Positions 52,140-62,785 of a stretch of DNA of 64,000 nt are shown here, piece by piece. The position numbers and the translations under genes were made by a program. The stretch lies in NCBI RefSeq assembly GCF_900100605.1, contig NZ_FNCN01000003.1:248001-312000 (forward strand), read 5' to 3'. The DNA comes from Sinosporangium album. Lineage in GTDB: Bacteria; Actinomycetota; Actinomycetes; Streptosporangiales; Streptosporangiaceae. The notes under the pieces are model-generated. The model was not told where the DNA came from, did no database searches, and saw only the letters and a program-made list of their open reading frames with translations. Position 1 is the first letter of the stretch; every line of letters begins with the position of its first letter.

Positions 52140-53908
52140 TCCAGGCGGATGGCCTCACGCCAGTCCCGCGCTTCGCGCCACATCGGCTGATCCCGTTTGT
52201 AGAGGAGGAAGCATCCCAGGACGAGTACATCCATGTTGGTGCGCATGAAGCAGGCGTATGCCTCGCCCGGGGAGCTCACCACGGGTTCGCCACGCATCCT
52301 GAACGGGGCGGCGGCGAGCAGCGGGCACCCTGTCGCCTCCTTGAAGGCGGCGAGGAGGCGGTGGTAGGCCGGGTTGCTCTGCTCGTCGATCAGGTGGACG
52401 CGGGCGGAGTAGTCGACGTCGGTGACGGCGGGGATCGTGGAGCGCCGCACGTGCAGGAGGTTGAGGCCGGTGGCGGTGGTGCCGCCCGCCTGGTCGACGC
52501 GTCTGGAGGACGAGATCTCGGTGGCGGTGAGCATGGAGGGCCCGTCCCGGTCGAGGCGGAAGTAGTCCTTGGCGTCCGCGGCGAGCACCGAGGCCGTGAG
52601 GGGGCGGTGGGACTCGCGGAAGGTGACCTTGAGGTTCATGGCGGACTGCATGTCGGGGTCGCGCGGGTCGCCGAGGACGGCGCGCGCGCCGAGCGGCTCC
52701 GGGCCGAACTCCATACGGCCGGAGAACCAGGCGACGACCCGGCCCTGGGCGAGCTCGGCGGCGACGTCGCGGGCGAGGGCGGCGGGAGCGGGACGGGTGT
52801 GCGGGATCTCGTTCTCCCTGAGGAAGGCGTCGATCTCCTCGTCGCCGTAGGCGGGGCCGAGGAGGGAGAAGGCCATGCCGTCGCCGCCGCCGAGGAGCGG
52901 GCGGGGCGCCCCGCGGTCGGCCGCGACCGCCAACGCGGCCCCCAGGGTGCCGCCCGCGTTGCCGCCGACGGGCTGCGTCCACGTCTCGCCTGGGCACCCG
53001 CCCGTCTTCACCGTGCCGCCGGCGACGCAGAGCCTGCTCTCCCCGGTGATCCGCTGCGCCGTGCGCGCGAGGCGCACCACGATGTCGTCGGCCACGAGCC
53101 GGACGGACGCACACAGATCAAGCTCGCGATCGGTCAGCGGGGCGTGCGGAAGGCGGCGCGGCCCGCCGAACAGCCTGCCGAACGCGCGCCCGGTCACCAC
53201 CTGGCCGCGGACATTCTTGATATAGCGGGTGTTCAGCCGGAAGGAGCCGTCCGGTTGGATCTGCACGATTTTCTCGCGGATGAGCGTCGCGTAACGCGGT
53301 TCACCGTACGGCGCCAGCCCGGCGATATCGAATTCCCCGGACCCCGATCGGAATCCGCAGTAATACATGAACGCCTCATAGAGCATTCCGAGTGAATGGG
53401 GAAGGCGTATATCGGTGAGCCTGTGCACCTGGCTGCCGCGCCCGTGCCACAGTGTGGTCGAGGCCAGATCGCCGGCGCCGCCGAGGCACAGGACGGCGGC
53501 CGATTCGAACGGGCTCGGCAAGAATGCCGACGCCGCACGCGATTCGTCGTGGCAGCGGATCAGGATGTCGGGGACCTGGCCGAGCCGCAATCCGGACAGG
53601 CTCCGGCCGACGGTGCCGGCGACGCGGCGCTTCCAGCCGAGTCGCCGGGTGAGGGTGCGGCGGAACTCGGCCGGCCGGTGCCGGGTGCCCGGCGTGGGAT
53701 CGTCGTAGTAGGCGACCGCGGCGACGTCATCGAGTCCGGCTCCCGCCTCGCGCAGGCAGTATTCGATCGCGAGCGTTGGGAAGGAGGGGTCGTGGCAGCG
53801 CCTGCTGAATCGTTCCTCCTGCACCGCGGCCAGCGGCACACCATCGGCGATCAGCGCCGCGGCGCTGTCGGGGCAGTGGGCCGAAAGGCCCAGCACCAAG
53901 TCAGACAC
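52136..53908 (-). CDS. NodU/CmcH-family carbamoyltransferase
   Basis: 590 aa. The family transfers carbamoyl from carbamoyl phosphate to hydroxyls in antibiotics or Nod factors. N-terminal HSP70-like fold: LVLGLSAHCPDSAAALIADG, VQEERFSRRCHDPSFPTLAI, YEAFMYYCGFRSGSGEFDIA. C-terminal YrdC-like part: VVAWFSGRMEFGPEPLGARA and FMRTNMDVLVLGCFLL. Two oddities: HCPDS replaces the usual H(G)DS/A, and the GGVALN...N loop is shortened to AGGTVKTGGCPGETW. GTG 53908 with AAGGAG five bases upstream is preferred over upstream starts. No other biosynthetic genes lie next to it, so its substrate is unclear. Confidence 0.87.
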   Translation of the reverse strand: MSDLVLGLSAHCPDSAAALIADGVPLAAVQEERFSRRCHDPSFPTLAIEYCLREAGAGLDDVAAVAYYDDPTPGTRHRPAEFRRTLTRRLGWKRRVAGTVGRSLSGLRLGQVPDILIRCHDESRAASAFLPSPFESAAVLCLGGAGDLASTTLWHGRGSQVHRLTDIRLPHSLGMLYEAFMYYCGFRSGSGEFDIAGLAPYGEPRYATLIREKIVQIQPDGSFRLNTRYIKNVRGQVVTGRAFGRLFGGPRRLPHAPLTDRELDLCASVRLVADDIVVRLARTAQRITGESRLCVAGGTVKTGGCPGETWTQPVGGNAGGTLGAALAVAADRGAPRPLLGGGDGMAFSLLGPAYGDEEIDAFLRENEIPHTRPAPAALARDVAAELAQGRVVAWFSGRMEFGPEPLGARAVLGDPRDPDMQSAMNLKVTFRESHRPLTASVLAADAKDYFRLDRDGPSMLTATEISSSRRVDQAGGTTATGLNLLHVRRSTIPAVTDVDYSARVHLIDEQSNPAYHRLLAAFKEATGCPLLAAAPFRMRGEPVVSSPGEAYACFMRTNMDVLVLGCFLLYKRDQPMWREARDWREAIRLD

Positions 53909-54225
53909 GGGTTCTCCTTCAACGCGCTGCGTGGACCTGCGGGACATCGCGGTGGGAGTGCGTTTCAACGCGGTCGTGCGTCGGCGGACCGAGTCCCGCC
54001 GGCCGGATGGCGACCGCTCAGTGGTGAGATGGTGCGAGAGAAGAATGAAATGCACAGGCGAATCGCTTGTACGGCACAGCCGCCGCGCCGCCGTTGATCG
54101 GCCCGCGATTGCGCGCAGGAAATGCGGCGGGCCGTGATTCTTCCGAGTGAAAACTAGCAGCGACACCAACGGGCATCAAGATCTTGAGGACGCCCGATTT
54201 CACGAGCCGGGCTCAGGGGCGTGTT
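53909..54225. other. Intergenic region, 317 bp
   Basis: Between the lysE stop and the carbamoyltransferase start, both on the minus strand. It should hold the carbamoyltransferase promoter. Somewhat AT-richer around 54040-54170. No gene or clear operator seen. Confidence 0.4.
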
Positions 54226-54852
54226 TCAACGGTCGGCGGCGACGCCTATGGCGAGCCCGGCGAGAATCGTTCCCATGAAGTAGCGCTGAATACGCTGCCA
54301 CAGCGGCCGGCCGGCGAGAAATGCCGCGACAGAACCGGCGGCGAGCACGATCAGACCGTTGACGGTGAGCGCGACGCTGATCTGGGTGAGGCCGAGGGCG
54401 AGGCTCTGGGCGGCGACGGCGCCGCGTTCCGGGTCGACGAACTGGGGAAGCAGTGAGACGTAGAGGATCGCGATCTTCGGATTGAGCAGGTTGGTGAGGA
54501 GGCCCATCGCGAAGAGCCTGCGCGGCCGGTCGGTGGACATCCGCGTGGGGGCGAACACCGTGTGTCCGCCGGGCCGTACGGCCTGCCAGGCGAGCCAGAG
54601 GAGATAGGCGGCTCCGGCGAGCTTGACAGCGGTGAAGAGCTGGGGAACGAGCGCGAAGACCGTGGCCAGTCCGGCGGCGGCCACGGCCATGTAGATGAGG
54701 AACCCGGCGGCGACGCCCGCCAGGGAGATGAACCCTGCACGTCTCCCCTGGGTCAGGGTTCTCGACACCAGGTAGATCATGTTGGGGCCGGGTGTCACGA
54801 CCATCCCTAGAGCTACCGCCGCCATGCCGAGAACAGCCTCAATGCTGACCAC
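54226..54852 (-). CDS. LysE/RhtB family amino-acid exporter
   Basis: 208 aa, about six membrane helices. Family start AVLGMAAVALGMVVTPGPNM, then YLVSRTLTQGRRAGFISLAG, LAGAAYLLWLAWQAV and FAMGLLTNLLNPKIAILYVS with the conserved NPK. Exports amino acids or their derivatives across the cell membrane. GTG 54852 with GAGGG nearby. The upstream region carries an 8-bp tandem repeat. Confidence 0.92.
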   Translation of the reverse strand: MVSIEAVLGMAAVALGMVVTPGPNMIYLVSRTLTQGRRAGFISLAGVAAGFLIYMAVAAAGLATVFALVPQLFTAVKLAGAAYLLWLAWQAVRPGGHTVFAPTRMSTDRPRRLFAMGLLTNLLNPKIAILYVSLLPQFVDPERGAVAAQSLALGLTQISVALTVNGLIVLAAGSVAAFLAGRPLWQRIQRYFMGTILAGLAIGVAADR

Positions 54853-54922
54853 GAACCCTCATTTCATGAGTGCCATGCCTGCGATTAACGCCTGATCGGG
54901 AATTTCATGCCCTTACGGTTGC

Positions 54923-54962
54923 TGTGCTCGTGTGCTCGTGTGCTCGTGTGCTCGTGTGCTCG
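54923..54962. repeat. Five perfect copies of an 8-bp unit
   Basis: TGTGCTCG repeated five times in tandem, 40 bp in all. It lies 71 bp upstream of the lysE start and 215 bp upstream of csoR. Copy-number change would shift spacing in a promoter region. Confidence 0.9.
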
Positions 54963-55110
54963 TGCGGTGGCTGGCGTGGCACGGGGACCGATCCCATCAC
55001 TCAGGCAGGAAGGCCCACCAACAATCACCAACAGCCACACGTGCCCACGATACGGGAGGAGTTCGGAGGCGAGGCGGCAATGACGCCTGCCGCTCGACAC
55101 CGAGCACGGA

Positions 55111-55127
55111 ATACGGTGGGGGGGTAT
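55111..55127. promoter_or_regulatory. CsoR operator
   Basis: ATACGGTGGGGGGGTAT, an ATAC/GTAT dyad around a G-tract, the form described for copper-responsive CsoR sites. It is 50 bp before the csoR start, consistent with autorepression. Confidence 0.6.
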
Positions 55128-55176
55128 GGTGTTCCTGAGGGCAGGGAGAACGGCAGAGCGAAGGGAGAGCCAGACG

Positions 55177-55458
55177 ATGGTGGGATACAGCCCTACAAAA
55201 GAGGACCACCTCCAGCGGTTGCGCCGGATCGAGGGGCAGACTCGCGGTCTACAGCGGATGGTCGAAGAGGACAAATACTGCATCGACATCCTGACCCAGG
55301 TGTCGGCGGTCAACCGGGCGCTGCAGGCGGTCGCACTGTCGTTGCTGGAGGAGCACATGGCCCACTGTGTGGCCGAGGCGACCCGCCAGGGAGGAGCCGA
55401 GGCCGAGGCCAAGATCAAAGAGGCGTCCGACGCCATCGCCCGCCTGGTCCGCTCCTGA
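55177..55458 (+). CDS. csoR: Copper-sensing repressor CsoR
   Basis: 93 aa, all-helical DUF156 repressor. The Cu(I) ligand set Cys35-His60-Cys64 is present (EDKYCIDILTQVSAVNRALQ, then LLEEHMAHCV), which separates it from FrmR and RcnR. HLQRLRRIEGQTRGLQRMV is the DNA-contact helix. ATG 55177 has AAGGGAGAG upstream; GTG 55180 is the next codon. A matching operator lies just upstream. No copA or copZ is adjacent; the nearest copper gene is the multicopper oxidase 2.1 kb away. Confidence 0.93.
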   Translation: MVGYSPTKEDHLQRLRRIEGQTRGLQRMVEEDKYCIDILTQVSAVNRALQAVALSLLEEHMAHCVAEATRQGGAEAEAKIKEASDAIARLVRS

Positions 55459-55570
55459 CCGATCCGCGGCAGGGCGGCACTGAGGGCACGCACGCATCCA
55501 CCGTGATGGGAGATGTTCGCCGAGACGGGTCTTGATGTGTGCGGCCCGGACAGCGGGAGGACGGCCTATC

Positions 55571-55584
55571 GTAACGTTTGTCCC
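55571..55584. promoter_or_regulatory. 14-bp motif shared with the aceE/DUF1918 region
   Basis: GTAACGTTTGTCCC, 39 bp before the nuclease start codon; exact reverse complement of 47784-47797. Confidence 0.45.
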
Positions 55585-55622
55585 AGAAGCTTCTTGACGC
55601 TCACCAGTGAACAAGGAGTCTC

Positions 55623-57251
55623 ATGCGCAGGATCCCGTTGATCTCGGCTGCCGCCCTCGCCGCGATCACCGCCACGGCCTCCCTCGCCGTGGCCGACCCC
55701 GCCGGCGCGCGTGCCTCGGCCGCCACGCCCGCGGCCTCCGGCACGCCGTCGCCGCAGGGGGCATCCACCGCGGCGGCGCCAGGCGGAACCCTCACCGTGA
55801 AGTCCGCTGTCGTCCAGGCCGGCCGACCGATCACCTTCACCTACACGACGACGGCGCTCGACGCCAAGAACTGGATCGGGCTCTACACCGACCCCGGCAA
55901 CGGCCCCGTCGACCAGCGCTACGTCGGCCCCTCCCTCACGTGGGCGTACACCCCGCACGGAAACGGCACCGTCGAACTGCCCACGACCGGGCTGGAACCG
56001 GGGAACTACATCGCGTTCTCCCTGGCCAAGGACGGCTACAAGTGGCTGGCCGAGCCCGTGAAGCTGCGCGTGACGAGCGGTGAGCGGCTCCGGTTCGTCA
56101 CCGAGACGATCCCGCTGCGCAACGCCCGCGCGGAGAGCGCCTACAGCGCGACCGTCCAGGGCCTGCTGCGGGGCGACACCGACGGGATGGCCTTCCAGAA
56201 GGTGTCCGGGCCGAGCTGGGTCAAGGTCGACGCCAGGGGCGCGGTGACCGGCACCCCGCCCGCCGCGGAGTCGGCCACGACCTCCGTCGTCGAAGTGCGC
56301 GCCGCCAACGCGGCGGGCGACAGCCGTACGGCGAAGCTCTCCATCGACGTGCGCCCGCCCGGGGCGCGGCTCGTGCCCGAGCTGAAGGCCCTGAGCTGGA
56401 ACCTGTGGCACGGCGGCTCGCAGGTCAAGGGCGGACGGGAGAAGCAGCTCAAGTTCCTGCTCGACCACGACATCGACGTGGTCGGCCTGCAGGAGAGTTC
56501 CGGCGTCTCGGCCGCCGAACTGGCCGCCGCGCTCGGCTGGGACCACTACCAGGCCGGCGCCGACGTCGGCGTGATCAGCCGCTACCCCATCGTCTCCCGG
56601 GGCCCGCTGCCGTCCGTGTCGGGACTGCCGGTGTCCAACGTCACGATCGAACTCGACGAGCGGCACGGCGAGAAGATCGCGCTGTGGAACGCCCACCTCG
56701 GCTACACGCCGTACGGCCCCTACGACGCCTGCTTCGGCAAGATGACCGTGCAGCAGCTCCTCGACCGTGAGGCGCAGTCCAAGCGCACTGGGCAGATCGA
56801 GGGGATCATGAGAGCGATGGAGTCCGATCTGCGGGCCGCGGACCGCACCCCCGTACTGCTCATGGGCGACTTCAACGCCCCGTCGCACCTCGACTGGACC
56901 GCCGCGAACTCGCGCTGCGGCTACAGGGACGTGCCCTGGCCGACCTCGGTCCTGCCCGAGCGGGCGGGGATGAAGGACTCCTACCGGGTCGCCAACCCCG
57001 ACCCGAAGGCCGCCCCTGGCATCACGTGGTCGCCGATCTACAAGACCTTCACCGGTGGCTACGGGCACGACTCGCACAAGGGCGAGCCCGAGCCGCTGGA
57101 CCGCATCGACTTCATCCACTACAAGGGCAACATGCGGGTGAAGAGCTCGGCCGCCGTCGTCGAGGGCGTGCCCACCGCCATCCCCGACCACCAGAACAAC
57201 CAGTGGACCTCCGACCACGCGGCTGTTCTCACGGTGTTCGACGTGCCCTGA
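55623..57251 (+). CDS. Secreted endonuclease/exonuclease/phosphatase family protein
   Basis: 542 aa. Signal peptide RRIPLISAAALAAITATASL ending near ADPAGARA. Residues about 55-150 form a beta-sandwich (PITFTYTTTALDAKNWIGLY, GLEPGNYIAFSLAKDGYKWL); 155-245 an Ig-like/He-PIG domain (VSGPSWVKVDARGAVTGTPP). The rest is the EEP catalytic domain: LKALSWNLWHGG, DVVGLQES (metal Glu), LLMGDFNAPSH, IDFIHY and WTSDHAAVLTVFDV. All key residues are present. Could be an extracellular DNase or a phosphodiesterase on a lipid or sugar; not resolvable here. ATG 55623 with AAGGAG upstream. Confidence 0.9.
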   Translation: MRRIPLISAAALAAITATASLAVADPAGARASAATPAASGTPSPQGASTAAAPGGTLTVKSAVVQAGRPITFTYTTTALDAKNWIGLYTDPGNGPVDQRYVGPSLTWAYTPHGNGTVELPTTGLEPGNYIAFSLAKDGYKWLAEPVKLRVTSGERLRFVTETIPLRNARAESAYSATVQGLLRGDTDGMAFQKVSGPSWVKVDARGAVTGTPPAAESATTSVVEVRAANAAGDSRTAKLSIDVRPPGARLVPELKALSWNLWHGGSQVKGGREKQLKFLLDHDIDVVGLQESSGVSAAELAAALGWDHYQAGADVGVISRYPIVSRGPLPSVSGLPVSNVTIELDERHGEKIALWNAHLGYTPYGPYDACFGKMTVQQLLDREAQSKRTGQIEGIMRAMESDLRAADRTPVLLMGDFNAPSHLDWTAANSRCGYRDVPWPTSVLPERAGMKDSYRVANPDPKAAPGITWSPIYKTFTGGYGHDSHKGEPEPLDRIDFIHYKGNMRVKSSAAVVEGVPTAIPDHQNNQWTSDHAAVLTVFDVP

Positions 57252-57560
57252 CGCGCACGGTGCGCAACGTGCGTGGGATCTGTGCGCCCGTGCGTGGGAT
57301 GCCGGAACCGCGCCCGGCCTTACGGGGCGTGGGCGGGCGCGGTTCCGCGCCGGCGGGTGGGGGATGCGCTCCGGGCCCGCGTGCCGGTCCGGCCGGAGGT
57401 GGCCTTCTTTCCCGGACCGGCGGTCCGCGTGGCGCACGGCGTGCACGTCGTGCACCCGGCGGGGCCGGACGTGAACAGGCGGCTCACGGAGGCCCGCCGG
57501 GCGACGCTCCGCCCGGCCGTTTCAACTATGCCAAGTAGTAGGTAAGTGCGCCGTAAGGGC
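57252..57560. other. Intergenic region, 309 bp
   Basis: Between the nuclease and the convergent multicopper oxidase. It contains the nuclease terminator (57304-57346). The rest, including AGTAGTAGGTAAG near 57533, has no clear function. Confidence 0.45.
57304..57346 (+). terminator. Hairpin terminator after the secreted nuclease
   Basis: GGAACCGCGCCCG (57304-57316) pairs perfectly with CGGGCGCGGTTCC (57334-57346), loop 17 bases. Confidence 0.8.
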
Positions 57561-59126
<1,566 letters not shown>

Positions 59127-59251
59127 GAAATTGCCTCACTGACGTGGTGTGGTCGGAAACTACGTCGGCCACCGGCCCCGCCGGGAAGGACGCCCCGCCT
59201 GCCCCAAAGGCGGCACGCCCCTCACCTCCACCGTCAGTGTACGGCTATCTC

Positions 59252-60247
59252 CTATGGGCCGTAGTAGATACCGGGCGCTCCCATGATGATCGCGTTGCAG
59301 TGGTGGGCCAGGAAGGCCGCCACCCCCGGGAGCAGGGCCACGGCGGCGGGCCCCGCCAGCAGCACCCCCACCGTGATCAACCCGGCGAGCCGCTCACCGC
59401 GCTCCAGCGGACGCTCAGGCGCCAGCATCCGGCGCACCCGCGCCAGCGCCGTCTCGCCGCCCGCGCCGAGCGCGAACGACGGCGCCCGGCCCGTGGCCAG
59501 CCCCACCAGCGCCGCCGCGACATCGATCCGGCGGTGGCTGCGCGCCGCGACGTCGTCGGCCCGCAGCTCCACCAGCCGCCTCACCTCCGCGTCCGCCCGG
59601 ACGAACAGCGGAACGAACGGAAACGCCCGGGCCAGCGCGGCCGACGCCGCGAGCACAAGATGGTGGCGGCCCGCCAGATGCGCGCGCTCATGCGCCAGCA
59701 CCGCGGCCACCTGCTCACAGGTGAGCGACCTGAGCGCCCCCGTGGTGATCACGGCCTGCCCCGGACGTCCCGGCAGGCAGTACGCCACCCGCTCCTCGTA
59801 GTCGACCACCACGGCACCGAGATCGTCGTCGTGCCGGCCCAGCAGCGCCAGCATCTCCGAGTGCCGCCGCCGCTGCGTACGAGCCCCGATCAGCTCGGCG
59901 GCCCCGCAGTACACCACACGGGCGCCGATCAGTCCGGACACGGCAAGAGCGAACCACGCCCCCGCCGGCAGCGCCCCGGCCCCGAACAGCAGCTCCGCAC
60001 AGGCGGCGAGGACAAGATCGGCACAGGCCGCGAAGAAAGCCGCCAGCCCGTGCCCCACCGACGACGGGGGTACGGCGAACGCCGGTCCGGCCAGCACCGC
60101 CGACACCACCACGGAGGCACTCGCCGCCTGCCACATCCCCGCCGCGAGACGAGGCGCCCGCTCCGCCCACGCCACCGCCCCGAGCACCCTCGGCAGCACC
60201 ACGGCCGCCACGACCGCATAGGCCGCGAGCAGCAGCGCGACCGTCAC
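59252..60247 (-). CDS. M56 family (BlaR1-type) membrane metalloprotease
   Basis: 331 aa. Several membrane helices (LLLAAYAVVAAVVLPRVLG at the N-terminus, ALAVSGLIGARVVYCGAA, LITVGVLLAGPAAVALL near the end). Zinc protease motif AAVLAHERAHLAGRHH and a downstream RLVELRADDVAA Glu motif. No penicillin-binding sensor domain, so it is not a beta-lactam sensor as such. GTG 60247 overlaps the BlaI stop by three bases, so the two are coupled. By analogy it would cleave the adjacent repressor on a membrane signal; the inducer is unknown. Confidence 0.9.
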   Translation of the reverse strand: MTVALLLAAYAVVAAVVLPRVLGAVAWAERAPRLAAGMWQAASASVVVSAVLAGPAFAVPPSSVGHGLAAFFAACADLVLAACAELLFGAGALPAGAWFALAVSGLIGARVVYCGAAELIGARTQRRRHSEMLALLGRHDDDLGAVVVDYEERVAYCLPGRPGQAVITTGALRSLTCEQVAAVLAHERAHLAGRHHLVLAASAALARAFPFVPLFVRADAEVRRLVELRADDVAARSHRRIDVAAALVGLATGRAPSFALGAGGETALARVRRMLAPERPLERGERLAGLITVGVLLAGPAAVALLPGVAAFLAHHCNAIIMGAPGIYYGP

Positions 60248-60615
60248 CGGTCGCGACCCTTGGCCGGAACCACCTGCAGCGCCGCCGACAGAGCCTCGGC
60301 CTCCTCAGGCGTCAGCCGCGACAGGAAATGCACGAGAGTCGCCGCCCGATTGCCGCTCTGGGCCAGGGAATCGCGCATCAACTCGGCCGTGTAGGCCTCC
60401 TTGGTGGCCACCGCCTCATACGCATAGGCCCGGCCGAACGGCTTTCTCTTGAGCAGACCCTTGGTGTGGAGCTTGTCCATCACCGTCATCACCGTCGTAT
60501 AGGCGATCTCGCGCTCGCTCCGCAGGTCTTCGAGCACCTCCCGCACCAACGCAGGACGGTTATAGGACCACATACGATCCATGATCGTAGATTCCAGCTC
60601 GCCCAGGCCGCGCAT
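60244..60615 (-). CDS. BlaI/MecI/CopY family repressor
   Basis: 123 aa. Winged helix: MRGLGELESTIMDRMWSYNR, VREVLEDLRSEREIAYTTVM, TVMDKLHTKGLLKRKPFGRA; C-terminal dimerisation helices include the usual protease-sensitive region. ATG 60615 has GGGAGGT five bases upstream; the extra 11 codons from 60648 are not conserved. First gene of the BlaI-M56 pair. Candidate operators are at 60652-60667 and possibly at 63429-63447. Confidence 0.92.
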   Translation of the reverse strand: MRGLGELESTIMDRMWSYNRPALVREVLEDLRSEREIAYTTVMTVMDKLHTKGLLKRKPFGRAYAYEAVATKEAYTAELMRDSLAQSGNRAATLVHFLSRLTPEEAEALSAALQVVPAKGRDR

Positions 60616-60651
60616 CGGAGACCTCCCTCGCCGCAGGTGAGACACCACATG

Positions 60652-60667
60652 CTACCGGGCATCGTAG
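60652..60667. promoter_or_regulatory. Candidate BlaI-type operator
   Basis: CTACCGGGCATCGTAG, with CTAC/GTAG ends, 37 bp upstream of the BlaI start. Short arms only, so tentative. Confidence 0.3.
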
Positions 60668-60856
60668 CCACGCTCCCGGACCGCGCACACGGCCTCACCT
60701 AGGCGAACACCCCCTCACCAGGTGGGAGAGGCCCCATCACCGACCGCCGCCTCGACCACCTCCCACGCGGGCGGGGCGGCTTCGGCCGTACGGGACGATC
60801 ACGCACGTATCTCCGGCGGCTCGGTGGCGGTTGAGGGATCTTCGTAGAATGGTCCG

Positions 60857-62785
60857 ATGCTCTCCCCCGACAGCGGTCCCCAGACGGACGAGGCGGCCGA
60901 GGCGGCCGAGGCGGCCGAGGTGCTGCGCCGGGTCTTCGGCTACGGCTCCTTCCGCGACGGGCAGCGCGAGATCGTCGACCATCTCGTGGCGGGCCACGAC
61001 GCCCTGGTGCTCATGCCGACGGGCGGCGGCAAGTCGCTGTGCTACCAGATCCCGGCGCTCGTACGGCCCGGCACGGGCGTCGTGGTGTCGCCGCTGATCG
61101 CGCTGATGCAGGACCAGGTCGACGCGTTGAGGGCGCTCGGGGTGCGGGCGGACTTCCTCAACTCGACGCAGGGCGCCGAGGAGCGCCGCCGGGTGGAGGG
61201 GGAGTTCGCGGCGGGGGAGCTGGACCTGCTCTACCTGGCGCCCGAGCGGCTCGCCGCCGAGCAGACGCGCCGACTGCTCGAACGGGGGACGATCTCCCTG
61301 TTCGCGATCGACGAGGCCCACTGCGTGTCCCAGTGGGGGCACGACTTCAGGCCCGACTACCTCACGCTGTCCATGCTGCACGAGCGCTGGCCGGACGTGC
61401 CGAGGGTGGCCTTGACGGCGACGGCGACCCCGGCGACGCGGGAGGAGATCGTGCGGCGGCTCGGCCTTTCGGGGGCGCGCCGGTTCGTGGCGAGCTTCGA
61501 CCGGCCCAACATCAGATACCGCATCGAGCCGAAGAACGAGCCGAGGCGGCAGCTTCTCAGGCTGCTGCGCGAGGAGCATCCCGGCGACGCGGGGGTGGTC
61601 TACTGCCTGTCGCGGGCGTCGGTGGAGAAGGTTGCCGCGTTCCTGGTGGAGAACGGCATCCCGGCGTTGCCGTACCACGCGGGTCTCGACGCGCGCACCC
61701 GCGCCGAGCACCAGGCCAGGTTCCTCCGTGAGGAGGGGGTGGTCATGGTGGCGACCATCGCGTTCGGCATGGGCATCGACAAGCCGGACGTGCGTTTCGT
61801 CGCCCACCTCGACCTGCCGAAGTCGGTCGAGGGCTACTACCAGGAGACCGGCAGGGCGGGGCGGGACGGCCTGCCGGCCACCGCGTGGCTGGCGTACGGC
61901 CTGCAGGACGTCACCCAGCAGCGCAAACTGATCGACACCTCCGAGGGCGACGACGCCCACCGCCGCAACCTCGCCGAGCACCTGTCGGCGATGCTGGCGC
62001 TCTGCGAGACGGTCGAGTGCCGAAGGGGCCGCCTGCTCGACTACTTCGGGGAGCGGGCCGCCGCCCCGTGCGGCAACTGCGACACGTGCCTGTTCCCGCC
62101 GGAGGCGTGGGACGGCACGGTGGCCGCGCAGAAGATGCTCTCAACGGTGGTGCGGTTGCAGCGGGAGCGGGGGCAGAAATTCGGCGTCGGGCAGATCACC
62201 GACATCCTGCTCGGTAAGAGGACCCCCAAGGTCGAGCAGTGGGGCCACGACAGGCTGACGGTGTTCGGGGTGGGCGCCGAGCTCGGCGAGTCCGAGTGGC
62301 GGGCGGTGGCGCGCCAGCTTCTCGCGCAGGGGCTGCTCGCCGTGGAGGGCGACTACGGCACGCTCGTGCTGACCGAGGCAAGCGCGGACGTGCTCTCCCG
62401 GCGCAGGGAGGTACGGCTGCGCCGCGACCGGCCGCGCGCCGACGCCAGGAGGTCGGCCTCGCCGTCCGGCGGGCAGCGCCGTCCGGCGCCGGTCGAGCTG
62501 ACGCCCGAGGCGACGGAGGTGTTCGAGCGGCTCCGGTCGTGGCGCGCGGCCACGGCGAAGGAGCAGGGCGTGCCCGCCTACGTGATCTTCCATGACGCGA
62601 CGCTCCGCGAGGTGGCGACGCGGACGCCCTCGTCCTTGGCGGAGCTCGGCGAGGTCGGCGGGGTGGGGGAGAGTAAGCTCGCGAAGTACGGGCAGCACAT
62701 CCTCGACGTTCTCGCCGCCCTCTCCGGGGAGCCCGAGGTGCCCGAGGTGCCCGAGGTGCGCGGCGGGGTCGGCGAGGTGCTTTAG
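60857..62785 (+). CDS. recQ: ATP-dependent DNA helicase RecQ
   Basis: 642-aa 3'-5' helicase of recombination and fork repair. Motifs: FRDGQREIV, Walker [68 protein letters not shown] and [10 protein letters not shown]. The RQC zinc site is [17 protein letters not shown] with CGNCDTC; a C-terminal HRDC domain ([16 protein letters not shown]) completes the canonical layout. In-frame micro-repeats encode EAA near the start and EVP near the end. ATG 60857. Its last bases overlap the stop of the convergent methyltransferase. Confidence 0.95.
   Translation: MLSPDSGPQTDEAAEAAEAAEVLRRVFGYGSFRDGQREIVDHLVAGHDALVLMPTGGGKSLCYQIPALVRPGTGVVVSPLIALMQDQVDALRALGVRADFLNSTQGAEERRRVEGEFAAGELDLLYLAPERLAAEQTRRLLERGTISLFAIDEAHCVSQWGHDFRPDYLTLSMLHERWPDVPRVALTATATPATREEIVRRLGLSGARRFVASFDRPNIRYRIEPKNEPRRQLLRLLREEHPGDAGVVYCLSRASVEKVAAFLVENGIPALPYHAGLDARTRAEHQARFLREEGVVMVATIAFGMGIDKPDVRFVAHLDLPKSVEGYYQETGRAGRDGLPATAWLAYGLQDVTQQRKLIDTSEGDDAHRRNLAEHLSAMLALCETVECRRGRLLDYFGERAAAPCGNCDTCLFPPEAWDGTVAAQKMLSTVVRLQRERGQKFGVGQITDILLGKRTPKVEQWGHDRLTVFGVGAELGESEWRAVARQLLAQGLLAVEGDYGTLVLTEASADVLSRRREVRLRRDRPRADARRSASPSGGQRRPAPVELTPEATEVFERLRSWRAATAKEQGVPAYVIFHDATLREVATRTPSSLAELGEVGGVGESKLAKYGQHILDVLAALSGEPEVPEVPEVRGGVGEVL

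Larger units (their letters stand above)
54853..55176. other. Divergent intergenic region lysE / csoR, 324 bp
   Basis: Contains the octamer repeat (54923-54962) and the CsoR operator (55111-55127), both listed separately. No gene supported. Confidence 0.5.

Noticed and set aside
59252-60615. Beta-lactam resistance sensor-repressor pair
   Set aside because: The M56 protein has no penicillin-binding sensor domain and no beta-lactamase gene is near, so that role is not supported.
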